Below, piece by piece: positions 1 to 13,710 of a stretch of DNA of 64,000 bases. The stretch comes from Haematococcus lacustris (taxonomy: Eukaryota > Chlorophyta > Chlorophyceae > Chlamydomonadales > Haematococcaceae), in the NCBI GenBank assembly GCA_030144725.1, contig JASKMD010000026.1, forward strand, positions 12,639,407 through 12,703,406. Direction: 5' to 3'. A program made the translations under genes and the position numbers. How positions within the stretch are numbered: position 1 is the stretch's first letter; each line of letters begins with the position of its first letter. The notes under the pieces are model-generated. The model saw nothing but the letters and a program-made list of their open reading frames with translations, did no database searches and was not told where the DNA came from.

Positions 1-2034
1 TCACGCAAGCTTCAGCCCGCGGAGATCAACTACCCTACCCACGATCGCGAGCTACTCGCTGTGGTGCATGCCCTTAATCTTTGGCGTCACTACCTTCTGG
101 GTCGGCCTTTCACCATTGAGACGGACAACTGCCCGATCACTCACATCATGACCCAACCGCATCTCAGCGCTCGACAACTTCGATGGACCCAAGTGCTGGC
201 CCCTTACTCCTTTACCCTGGTGCACAAGGCTGGCAAGACACACATTGTGCCAGATGCGCTCTCCCGACGGCCTGACTACCAGTTATCAGCCCTCTCCGTT
301 GCCACCCCGGACTCTGCCTTCTTCGCTACCTATGACCACCATGCCCCACAAGACGCCGCCTACCAAGCAGCTTTTACTCATACCATTTCCCACAACCCCT
401 CTGGCCCCTCCTCTGGGCACCTACGAGTCATAGATGGGCGCTTATATACAGCTTCTGAGCCCCCCCGCCTCTACGTCCCAGCCTCACCTCTCCGCTCCCA
501 GTTGCTCCATGAGGCGCATGATGCAGTCACCTCGGCTCATCTAGGCCGTGCCAAAACCCTGGAACGCTTGCAGCGACACTTCTATTGGCCCCAAATGGAG
601 CAGACAGTGCGCGAATATGTGAGGACCTGCGACCAGTGCCAACGGAACAAGGCCACCAACCAAGTTCCTCCTGGGTTGCTTCAACCTCTTCCCATTCCCA
701 ACCGCAACTGGCAACATGTCAGTATGGATTTCATCGGCCCCCTTCCTCCTACTTCGCACGGCTACGACATGATCGTTACAGTTGTGGACAAGTTAAGCAA
801 GATGTTACACCTCATCCCTACCACTGCCACTGCCACCGCCCCTGACATCGCCAAGCTTTTCTTCGACCATGTTTTCAAGCACCATGGGCTACCTGAGGCA
901 ATTGTCTCTGACAGAGATCCAAAGTTTACTTCGGACTTCTGGACATCCCTCTTTCACCTCACCGGCACTCGCCTACTCATGTCCTCTGCCTACCATCCCC
1001 AAACAGACGGGCAATCAGAGCGCGCCAACCGGACAGTGGAGGATATGCTACGACCATACATCAACCACCACAAGACAGATTGGGACCAGCATCTAGCCGC
1101 TGTGGAGTTTGCATACAACAGCTCTACCCATGTTGGCACAGGCTTCTCCCCTTTCTACCTCAATTACGGCCACCACCCCCGCACACCTGAGGCTTTGTTG
1201 CAGCCCCCCTCCACTCTTGTTCCCAGCCCCGCTGCTGACGCCTTTGTCACCACCATGCGCTCCAACATCGACACAGCCAAGGCAGCCCTGCAGCGTGCGG
1301 TTGACAAGCAAAAGCAACAGGCGGATAAGCACCGCCGTCATCTTGAGTTCAATGTGGGCGATAAGGTGCTCCTCTCTACTGCCACCCTTAACCTCAAGAC
1401 GCCCAGCAACAGCGCCAAGCTACAACCCCGCTATGTTGGCCCCTTCAAGGTTCTGACCAAGATATCACCTGTGGCTTACAAGCTGGACCTACCCACCACG
1501 ATGAGGATCACACCCACCTTCCACATCTCCAAGCTGCGGCCGTACCTTACCACCAGCTCCTTCCCCGACCGCCATGTTGACCTGCAACCACTACCCCAAC
1601 TGGAGGACGGTGAGGAGTACTTCACCATTGAAGCCATCTTGGGACGACGCTGGAATGACTCCCAGCATGCTTTTCAATACCTTGTGAAGTGGAAGGGCTA
1701 CGACGACTCGTTCAACTCGTGGGAATGGGGCCCAGCATTGGCCGAACAAGAGGACGTGGCTGCAATGATCAGAGACTACACGGCTCGCCACCACGTACCT
1801 CCAGACAAGCCGGTAGACGACGACCCTGCATGCCAGATTTGCGCGAGCCGCGCTAGCCACCCTCCCATGTTACTTTGCGACAAGTGTGACCAAGGTTATC
1901 ACATCACCTGCCTCACTCCACCTTTACGTAGTGTTCCTAAAGGAGCATGGCTATGTCATGAGTGCAGGCGGAACAGTGTGCGGAGGTCACGACGGTTAAA
2001 TGTTTCGGGGCGCAACATTTCAGGGAGGGGGTGA
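1..2034 (+). CDS. Ty3/gypsy chromovirus polyprotein, 3' part (RNase H, integrase, chromodomain, PHD finger)
   Basis: The frame is open from the first base, so the 5' part of the element lies outside the window. In order it shows the end of the RT/RNase H region (YPTHDRELLAVVHAL, then DALSRRPDY), the integrase H2C2 zinc-binding domain (about codons 170-217, ending CDQCQRNK), and the integrase core with its D,D,E triad in MDFIGPLPP, SDRDPKF and DGQSERAN. A chromodomain follows (about codons 535-598, LVKWKGYDDSFNSWEW). The protein ends in a C4HC3 PHD finger (about codons 611-654; MLLCDKCDQGYH, then WLCHEC). Chromodomain integrases steer insertion to marked chromatin; a PHD finger after the chromodomain is an unusual extra histone-reader module. 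No stop or frameshift is visible, so the copy may be young. The TGA stop is the first three bases of the proposed LTR. Confidence 0.93.
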   Translation, partial: SRKLQPAEINYPTHDRELLAVVHALNLWRHYLLGRPFTIETDNCPITHIMTQPHLSARQLRWTQVLAPYSFTLVHKAGKTHIVPDALSRRPDYQLSALSVATPDSAFFATYDHHAPQDAAYQAAFTHTISHNPSGPSSGHLRVIDGRLYTASEPPRLYVPASPLRSQLLHEAHDAVTSAHLGRAKTLERLQRHFYWPQMEQTVREYVRTCDQCQRNKATNQVPPGLLQPLPIPNRNWQHVSMDFIGPLPPTSHGYDMIVTVVDKLSKMLHLIPTTATATAPDIAKLFFDHVFKHHGLPEAIVSDRDPKFTSDFWTSLFHLTGTRLLMSSAYHPQTDGQSERANRTVEDMLRPYINHHKTDWDQHLAAVEFAYNSSTHVGTGFSPFYLNYGHHPRTPEALLQPPSTLVPSPAADAFVTTMRSNIDTAKAALQRAVDKQKQQADKHRRHLEFNVGDKVLLSTATLNLKTPSNSAKLQPRYVGPFKVLTKISPVAYKLDLPTTMRITPTFHISKLRPYLTTSSFPDRHVDLQPLPQLEDGEEYFTIEAILGRRWNDSQHAFQYLVKWKGYDDSFNSWEWGPALAEQEDVAAMIRDYTARHHVPPDKPVDDDPACQICASRASHPPMLLCDKCDQGYHITCLTPPLRSVPKGAWLCHECRRNSVRRSRRLNVSGRNISGRG
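2022..2031 (+). other. Polypurine tract (plus-strand primer) of the chromovirus
   Basis: A pure purine run, AGGGAGGGGG, sits directly before the TGA that starts the proposed 3' LTR. It overlaps the last codons of the polyprotein. This position is standard for Ty3/gypsy elements. Confidence 0.6.
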
Positions 2035-2261
2035 ATGCAACGGTTTGCATGCATGCTTGTCCATGCAGCCCGGCAGCGGTGGTATTTTTACATGTCATGC
2101 ACGGTTAGATATCATCTGTTTTCTGCATGGAACCTTCTAGATATGTGAGACGGTGTGAGCTACCCTGTTATAAGCACAGAACAGTTGTTTATGGACATTC
2201 CGTGTAAGACGCAAGTGCGTGTCACCGCTCTCCCGGATTCCTGTGGATTCTCCCCGTTACA
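2032..2261 (+). repeat. Probable 3' LTR of the chromovirus
   Basis: The LTR starts TGAATGCAACGG after the polypurine tract and probably ends CCCCGTTACA at 2261. Both ends share a TG..CA form and a short inverted AACG motif. TTATAAGC at about 2168 could be its TATA box. The right border is inferred: the 5' LTR and target-site duplicate lie outside the window. Confidence 0.5.
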
Positions 2262-3153
2262 AGACTAGTCAGTCTAGATGGGCATGAAATGTGCATCTGA
2301 CTATCGCACCTGCTTCAGGCACCTGTATGGACGTTATGGCGCAGCTCAGATCGATTTGCTGGCCTTGCTGGGTTGGCGGTTAAAGTTGGTTTCCCGGACA
2401 TGCCCGGACATGCCCAGCAGCGCCTGAATCGCGAATGGAGCCTGGGGGCCCTCTCCCGCCTCAGCCTCCCGAGCTCACCGCGCGATACAACAAGAAACTT
2501 CTGACGTTGGAGGAAATCAGCCAGGCGCACGGGCGAGTAGGCAGCCACCACCACCTCTCAGTACAATCACTCCAGACCACTCCAGACCACTTCCCAAACT
2601 CATAGTGTGTAGCAGTCTAGACACTCAGCTTTTTTGCTTGCAAGATGCTTTCCTTTAGACAGAGGCTATCATGTTTGCAATGGCTGTTCTTCTTTTCATG
2701 TTTTAGTTCTTTACGACGTCGTCACGATGTAAGTACAATGCATTACCACTGCGCGACAACGAGGCTGTCGATGACACATGCCTCAGCCAACCTCGCAACC
2801 CCGCAACACATAGTTACATAGTGCCTTGCAGGCGGGCAGATAGACATCTCTAGCCTACCTGCGGGCGGAGTGAAAATCATTCCATTTGAAAAAACCCGTC
2901 TAGTCTAGTCAATCTAGCCTAGATCTAGCCTAGATTTGACTAGCCTAGATCTAGGCTAGATCTAGGCTAGATTGCGCTCCCTACTTGCCAACGTGGTCCA
3001 CCATGTTCATGTCAGAGTGGTAGCGGGGGATTGTTGCGAGGCGGGCGTGGAGGTCAGGGTGCGCGGGTCCAGCGCCATAGGATGCGTCTCCAAGACCATG
3101 ATCACATCTCACACATGCAGAGTAAAGTGTAGAGTTTCCACCCTTCGCAGACA
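2262..3153. other. Intergenic sequence without a recognised gene
   Basis: No gene is recognised. A short open stretch near 2450-2605 (+) has no match I know. The notable feature is the palindrome at 2910-2974. The end of the Fanzor-type repeat starts near 3154. Confidence 0.4.
2910..2974. repeat. Perfect 25-bp inverted repeat (CTAG-rich hairpin)
   Basis: Bases 2910-2934 and 2950-2974 are exact reverse complements separated by 15 bases. The arms are built from CTAG/AGATCT steps. It could extrude a cruciform or be a relic of a small foldback element. Confidence 0.85.
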
Positions 3154-4388
3154 AACAAAACTCATCCAACATTGAACAACATGCTTGACTGTGGGTAATC
3201 TTGCTCAGCTACTCCAATTAATTTGCAGCATCCTCGATCGCACCCTTGATGACACAGGCCCCAAACTGGTGGCACGTCCCCCCTAGACCACTGGGCACCT
3301 CATCTAAACCAACAGCTTAATGCTTGAGAAACCTAACAGCCTGTCCAAACTACTAGGACCTATGAGTTATTGTGGGCCCGGCCATCAATGCCCCGCCGGT
3401 ACTCTGCAGCCCGGTGCAGCCTCTGCCTGCCCTTGGGCAGCCGGTCATTGACCAGCTGATAGCCTTGCTGGTACTCCTTGCCAATGGGGGGCAGAGCCTC
3501 CAAGCCCTCATAGCGGCACAGCTCCAGGGGACGCTGCACGCTCTCCCCAATGCGCTTGAAATTGAGGCAGGGGATGGTGTCCCGGTGCAGCCACCTGCCC
3601 CATGGGGGGGCCTGGGGTCGTGGGACTGGGCCAGGTGGAGGCTGGGCAGGGGGCTGGTAGTAGTAGTTGTTACACTGAAGAGGCAGGGCTTGGATGGATA
3701 CAAGCCAACCTCCAAAGGTAGAAAGCCGAAGAGTTGAACTGAACGTAAAGCAAAAGAGGGAAACAAACTAGGAGGTCACCCCCGCCATTGGCTGCACCCC
3801 CATGGCTCATGAGCTAAAAACTTGCTCATCTTTGCACGGATGAGGCCGCCGATTGGTGCGATGAGCTGGCGATGGCCTGACTAGAGTGCAGCCAGCCCCA
3901 GCGGTTTGCCGGGTGGCTGGCCCCTAACACGCGACGTGTTCTGAAGCATCGCACACACATATAGCGACGGCTATAGGCAGCCTGGACCCAGAGCGGCGTG
4001 AATGGCGCAACCTGACTGGACATGCCAACTTTTCAGGTTAGCACACAACAGTGTTGCAACGTCCCAGCACGCATCGAGACCCTCTCTTAAGCTCACCCGC
4101 TGCGTCCCGGCCTGCTCCCTTGCCCCCTGCTCTGGGGTGTCACCTCTGGTCATCCAATAACGCCCTGCAGGTCGATGGCATTGCGGATTGGCCAATGGAT
4201 TGGGAGCGTGACCGCGACAGCGGCTTCCTGCTGAACACAGGTACAGTCCACATGTGGCAGCTATTTCTTGGTTGCACAAGATGTTCTCCGCATTGGTGCC
4301 TGTGGCTCCTGAGAAACCACGAACGGCAAGAATTACTAAAAAATATGCTGGAACTGAGCTGTTACGAGAGTTTGACGCTGTGTAGGCC

Positions 4389-5456
4389 ATGGTTGGCAAG
4401 AAAAGGGGAGTTAAGGCTTCATGTGACAATGCCCAGAAAGGGAGAGAGGCTCTGGCACAGCGCAGGGCTGCTGAGGCTGAGGCCAAAGCACAGGCTGATG
4501 CTCGTGCTTATGAGGCACAGTTGCACCAGCTGCAGGCTGACCTGCAGCAGAGGGAGCAGCAAGTTGCTGACACCCAGCGCTTGCAAGATCTACAGCAACA
4601 GATGCTTGACATCCAGCGGGAAGAAATTCAACGCAAGGAGCAGCAGGTGGTAGAGCAGCAGCACCAGTTGCAGCAGCAGCAGGCTGACTTGCACTTGAGG
4701 GAGCAGCTCGTGGCTGAACAGCACCAACTGCAGCAGCAGCAGCAGGCAGACATGCACCTGAGGGAGCAGCTGGTGACAGAGCAGCAACACCAACTGCAGC
4801 AACAGCAGCAGACAGACATGCACTTGAGGGAGCAGCAGGTGGCTGAGCAGCACCAGCTGCTGCAGCAACAGCAGGCAGACATGCGCCTGAGGGAGCAGCT
4901 GGTGACAGAGCAGCAGCAACTGCAGCAACAGCAGCAGGCAGACATGTACCTGAGGGAGCTGCAGGTGACGGAGCAGCAGCACCAACTGCAGCACCAACTG
5001 CGGCAGGTGGCTGAGCAGCAGCACCAACTGCAGCAGCAGCAGCAGGCAGACATGCAACTGAGGGAGAAGCAGGTGGCAGAGCAGCACCAGCTGCAGCAGT
5101 TGCAGCAGCAGCTTAACAGGTTGCAGCAACAGCTCGAGGCACAAAGTAGGGCTGAATTGCAACGCCAGGTGCAGCAGCAGCTGGCAGCACAGCAACACTT
5201 GTTGCAGCAGCAGCAGGCAGACCTGCTACTGAAGCAACAGCATGTGGAGAAGCAGTTGCAAGAGGCTGCAGACCAGCAGGCTGTCAGCGCCAACCACCCC
5301 CTCCCAGACCATCCTACATGCTCTCCCCTCCTCCCTGGGTCCCTCCGGTCACCCCTCTTCAAGCGCCCACGCCAGGACACAACACAAGCGCCCATGCCAA
5401 GGTACGCAGTTCCCATGAATGCCCTCCCAAGCACCCTCCACCACACCTCCCACTGA
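4389..5456 (+). CDS. Gln-rich coiled-coil protein carried by the 3159-bp transposon
   Basis: An uninterrupted frame starts MVGKKRGVKAS, followed by a long heptad-like region (about residues 30-300) built from repeats of the type QQADMHLREQLVAEQHQL, about 22-26 residues each. This predicts a long parallel coiled coil. The tail is Pro/Ser-rich with a basic FKRPRQ patch. A GTACGC near 5402 may be a splice donor, joining it to open sequence at 5484-5798. No transposase motif is visible. It may be an accessory DNA-binding or oligomerising protein of the element; function unknown. Confidence 0.6.
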   Translation: MVGKKRGVKASCDNAQKGREALAQRRAAEAEAKAQADARAYEAQLHQLQADLQQREQQVADTQRLQDLQQQMLDIQREEIQRKEQQVVEQQHQLQQQQADLHLREQLVAEQHQLQQQQQADMHLREQLVTEQQHQLQQQQQTDMHLREQQVAEQHQLLQQQQADMRLREQLVTEQQQLQQQQQADMYLRELQVTEQQHQLQHQLRQVAEQQHQLQQQQQADMQLREKQVAEQHQLQQLQQQLNRLQQQLEAQSRAELQRQVQQQLAAQQHLLQQQQADLLLKQQHVEKQLQEAADQQAVSANHPLPDHPTCSPLLPGSLRSPLFKRPRQDTTQAPMPRYAVPMNALPSTLHHTSH

Positions 5457-5813
5457 AACCATTACGGGATGCATGTGTGCATGTGCAGGCATCATAGTGT
5501 GGCCCATGCATTGCGCATCCCTGGGCTGCCCTACTCAGCTGTGGTGGGTGCCCACCAAAGCCGGTCGCTTGCAACAGCGCCCCCTCCCCCTCAGCCCAGG
5601 CCAGCGCAGCAAGCACAGTCCAACCCAACCCAGCCACCGCCCTCCATCCCTTCCTGCCTGCCACCACCACCCCTGCATGGGGGCACAGCCAGTGGGTTGG
5701 CCGTGAGGGCCTGGGGGCAGGCATTGACGGAGTTCTTTAGCGCATGCAGCATGCCTGGGGTGGGAAAAGTGTGTGGGGCTGCTGTGCTGACTGACTGAGC
5801 TAACAAGCATTTT

Positions 5814-6331
5814 GCTGTGCCAGCCACCGGCAATGTGGTCACATGTTTCGGCGCTACCTGGTGCTGGACGACGCTAGGCAAGCAGCTGTATGCAGCATGC
5901 CTGAGGCTGATGTGGAGCGCATGCATGATAATGTGGTGGGGTGCAGGGCGATGCACCGCATGGTGTTCACAGCTGACAGGGAGCAGCCTCAATGGGCCAT
6001 GGCTGGTTGTGCATGCAGCACGTGCATGAGGGTGCCATGCCTGCCGTGCATGAAGCCTGACACCACCACCCCACTTAAGCCCATGCCCATGTTCCAAGAC
6101 ACAGTCATGGAGGTGAGGGAAGACGAAGAGTGTTACGCATTGTTGATGTGGTTCCATCCCGATTTGATGCATGATGAGGTGTGCTTTGGCAAACTGACCA
6201 ACACACACTGTGCACGATATCGCATGCACATGTGGTGGAAGAGGCAAGAGGAACGTCGGGAATTGCGTCGTTTGGTGTTGAGGGAGCTCAGAAGTGAGGA
6301 GCTGGAGGCTGAATATGAGGCGGACAATTGA
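5814..6331 (+). CDS. Unknown ORF or last exon inside the 3159-bp transposon
   Basis: An open frame (first ATG at 5843) encodes FRRYLVLDDARQ, a Cys cluster (CACSTCMRVPCLPCMK), then an acidic/aromatic stretch (CYALLMWFHPDLMHDE) and a charged helical C-terminus rich in Arg and Glu. A possible acceptor lies at about 5822. It is probably the 3' exon of a gene beginning at 4389, but the splice phase is not settled. The Cys cluster might bind metal. No family is recognised. Confidence 0.45.
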
Positions 6332-6989
6332 TATGGCTGGGTGTAAGATGCACGGGGGTCTACTTTGGAGCATCACAGACGGCCCACGGATGAAGACAAC
6401 GCGATTCTGGTTTCCAGACATGTCAAGAACCCACACAAGGAAACGCACAAAACTGGCAGTTCATCATTCGACGTCCTGGTTGGACAGTTATGGCGGCCGG
6501 AAAAGTGCCCATTTGGAGGAAGTTTGACTTAGGGTGACGCGACACGAGTTGCACGCTGCTCGGGTGCAGGGACAGGCCACAAGCCGTACAATCACTCTAA
6601 TACATCTCACCAGCACTAGCACTAGCATTAGAACACATGTCAGGGGGGGTCCTGCGCCCGACAGAATTTCAAAAAAAAATTCCCCGTCCATGTCGCTGGG
6701 CCGCTGAGCGCGATAGCTGTTTGCCGAGCACAGCCCCATTAAGCAGGCTGTCCCCGGCACAACGCGACCCAATCTTCCAGCACCCCCGCCCGCCCCGGCA
6801 CAGATGCACATCAGCCCGAGCATTTCGCTAGCTTCGCCTTGATGAGCTGCACCGCCCTTCGCAGGAATCGTTGAAAAACTCTTAAAGACCAGAAAGGTTT
6901 TATCAGGGGTGCAGCCAATGGCGGGGGTGACCAGGAGAAGAGAACTCTGGGACCAAAGGAAAAGGAGCTTATAGAGAAGAGGTAAATAC

Positions 6990-7432
6990 TGCGACACGTG
7001 CTAAGGGAGGAAGGAGGGGGAGGGTCAAAGGCTGAGCTTGAAGGGATGGGCTGGAGGAGGTAGGGTTGCCAACGAGGGGTCCAGGTGGGTGAGGGGCTAA
7101 GGGAGGCAGGAGGGGGAGGGTCAAAGGCTGAGCTTGAAGGAGGGGCTGGGGGAGGTAGGGTGACCAACGAGGGTCCAGGTCGAAGATGAGGGTAAGGGTG
7201 GAGATGGAGATGGGTGTGTATGTGGCGATGGGGGGTGGGGAGTAGGTGAAGAGGTAAGTGTAGGTGAAGAAGGAGGTGGAGGTGAACATGGAGGTGGAGG
7301 TGAAGATGGAGGTGGAGATGGAGGTGAAGAAGGAGGTGGAGGTGTAGTGGAAGATGAAGGTGGAGGTGAAAAAGGAGGTGGAGGTGAGCAGGAGGTGAGC
7401 AGGAGGAACGATGTGAGTAGGAGGAGGTGGTG
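6990..7432. repeat. Purine-rich low-complexity tract (GGAGGTGGAGGTGAA-type)
   Basis: Imperfect repeats of GGAGGTG and GAGGTGAAG, plus two diverged copies of a roughly 100-bp GGGAGGGTCAAAGGC unit (about 7015-7190). On the minus strand it reads as His/Leu-rich. It occupies the linker between the RuvC-II and RuvC-III parts of Fanzor relic A. Confidence 0.7.
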
Positions 7433-8169
7433 GACATGGCTGCGCGATATGCCCTGTGTCCGCGCGGGCTGCTAGCAGGAGGAGGTGGTGGACATGGCTG
7501 CGCGGTATGCCATATGCCATATGCCATATGCCATATGCCATATATGGCTGGTGGGCAGGGGGAGGGGTGGGGCCTGGGCAAGGGGAGGGGGAGGGGGGCC
7601 CTGGGCATGGGGTTCCTGGGCAGGGGATTGCTGAGCTGGGGGAGGGGGGTTGAGCGGCACCTCATGGCACCACAGCAGGCACCGCACATACTTCCCATGC
7701 CGCTGGCCCCAGGCTGGGCGCACCAGCCGCTGGGTGACCTGGCCATGCATGGGGAAGAAGAAGAAATTAAAAAAAAAGAAGAAAAAGACTACTCCGGTAT
7801 TCACCGGCGTGCATTGAGGGAAGAGCTGCCGCCTGGGGCGCGGCCTGCTCCCACCAAGCCATGCTGGGGGTATCCAGTCTGCGGGCCTAGGCTGGTCACG
7901 TGGGAGGTGCAGTTCACAAGGCTGGGGGGCGTGCAAAGAAGAGCTGACACGGCTGGTGCGGAACTCATCCACCATAACCAGCCTGTCAGGCCTGTCATCC
8001 GTGCTGCACCTGCTAGGCTGCTACATCACCTTGGGACCCCCTCCTGCACCGCCCCCGCCTTCCACCCTCCCTGGCTGAAGCAGCCGCACTCCCCTCTCCT
8101 CGCCGTAGTGCTGCCTGGACATCCAATTCATGCCCTGCACCACCTGCAGGTCAGGTCAGGTCCGTCGTT

Positions 8170-8410
8170 GCAATGTCGCGTGGTGCACGCTGCGTCGCGT
8201 CGTCAATTAGTGTTGGGGTCCCTAACCTTTCGTTGGCTTACCGGTTGCACTATGTGCGGGGGGAACAGGGCGCTTGCGTTTCGTATTCCGCGACTAGTGT
8301 TGCTGAGGGACTCAGCAACATTATCCAAGCATCCAACCGGAGTGCCGGCACCCGGAGTGGGGCGGAAGTGAGATCCATCACACAATCCATCACAATCAAT
8401 TACACAATCT
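8170..8410 (+). repeat. Diverged dispersed repeat, partner of 33630-33910
   Basis: Shares ordered blocks with 33630-33910 in the same orientation: TCGCGT/GCGACGCGTTG, CTTTCGT, GCGCTTGCGTT, ATTC.GCGAC and CCAACCG.AGTGC. No coding potential is seen. It directly follows Fanzor relic A and could be an element end. Confidence 0.45.
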
Positions 8411-9046
8411 ATTGACCACTGGTATGCGGTATATTATAGGCATTTATTAGTTCAGTCACAACTCATACACGAGCTTAGGGATGACACCGGCAGCATCGCC
8501 GCATAATAGCAATGCAATATAGCATGGCCGAGTATACCAGCCTGCCAGTGAGCAGGCCTCGTCGGCTCAGGAATCAAAGCAACTCTCCAGGCACAGCACT
8601 GTACCGCAATCTAAGCGGAGGCAGTGTGGATCTCTTTGTCTGAGCAACTTGTAGCCCCTCTGAGGGGTGTGCATGTTGCGATCGCACGGGGCACCCTCTG
8701 CTGATAAGAATCCCGTTGTGTGCTACCCCTGTGGACCCGGCACCTGCGCTGCCATGGACAGAAAACACCTGATGAGAAGCCCAAACCTGCTGTGTTGCTT
8801 GATCCACACCCCTAACCATAACCACCCCAGGCACCACCTAATCCTGTTTGGGTTGTGTTTATGTCTCATGCTGCAGGCTGACTCCAGGATCTGAATCCAC
8901 CCCCAGTAGATCACCACTGCATGCCCCAGACACAACAAGGGCACCTCTCCACACCAGATCTGCTTTGCTGTTGTGCAGCAATCTAGGCAAGGCACATAGG
9001 AGGGCTGTGTGACTGTCAGTGGGCAGTGAGCCCTGGGTGAGCGGTA
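8411..9046. other. Region 3' of the DDM1-like gene, no gene seen
   Basis: Downstream of the minus-strand DDM1-like gene. It holds no convincing exon and probably contains that gene's 3' UTR. Confidence 0.4.
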
Positions 9047-13183
<4,137 letters not shown>

Positions 13184-13710
13184 TTTGGCAGTCAAAATTG
13201 TGTGGGTCAATATTAACTTGTGGTATTAACTTTGTAAAATGTCAACCTGCGACACAACTTTTAAACCACTTCAACAATGCAGTTGGTGGTTGTATGCATG
13301 CAGTGGCAGGCACCCGGGCAGCGAACTACAGTCAGTTTGCAAAAGTGAGGGGCGGTGTTCAAACTGGGGAGCAGCACCCACCATTCATTCGCGTAGGGAG
13401 CCCTGCACTTCTCCGTAGTTCGACACATCAGCACAAGCATGTGTAAACCCATCTTCATCTTCATACCGGCGGTAGCAACCCAGCGCCCAAGTGCCACCAA
13501 ATCATGGGGGCTGCCATGGGAGTGCAGATGTGTGGAGCAGCAGCTCTGCTTGACTTGAGGAAGGGGCAGCTGAAGCATGACAGTGGACTTACCTGGTAAC
13601 TACCAAGGCCAAGCGGGACCAAGCCAGACAGTCAGCTGCCATCCACCCACAGCTGCAACAGCTGGCAACTGCCACCACAGCTGGCCTCACCAGGCCCATT
13701 TTCAGGCAAG
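13184..13710. other. Upstream region of the DDM1-like gene
   Basis: Holds the presumed promoter of the minus-strand remodeller. AT-rich around 13205-13265 (ATATTAACTTGTGGTATTAAC). No gene seen. It ends at the Fanzor relic B flank. Confidence 0.4.

Larger units (their letters stand above)
3774..6932 (+). mobile_element. 3159-bp TIR DNA transposon with 4-bp target duplication (AGGA)
   Basis: Both ends carry the same 27-bp terminal inverted repeat (3774-3800 and 6906-6932), beginning GGTCACCCCCGCCATTGGCT. AGGA lies directly outside each end (3770-3773, 6933-6936), a 4-bp target-site duplication. A 631-bp relative with the same TIRs and related subterminal sequence is at 50746-51376. Inside are a Gln-rich coiled-coil ORF and a second ORF on the plus strand. 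I see no DDE transposase, so the superfamily is open; 4-bp non-TTAA duplications are known for Sola and Ginger elements. Confidence 0.85.
3154..8160 (-). pseudogene. Fanzor (TnpB-like OMEGA nuclease) relic A, split by a DNA transposon
   Basis: Read on the minus strand, the segment has LVMVDEFRTSRVSS (about 7990-7945), the Fanzor RuvC-II-type signature with its glutamate. It continues with GQVTQRLVRPAWGQRHGKYV and LLWCHEV (about 7745-7650), then a Pro/His/Leu low-complexity linker (7640-6933). After the transposon at 3774-6932 it resumes at about 3610 with a RuvC-III-like segment, RWLHRDTIPCLNF, and ends HRAAEYRRGIDGRAHNNS-stop near 3364. The first Asp of the usual DRDxN is His here and the Asn is Ile. 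The insertion and frame breaks make it non-functional. A conserved non-coding 3' flank (3154-3363) is shared with relics B and C. Fanzors are RNA-guided nucleases carried by eukaryotic transposons. The family assignment rests on motifs recalled by eye. Confidence 0.62.
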
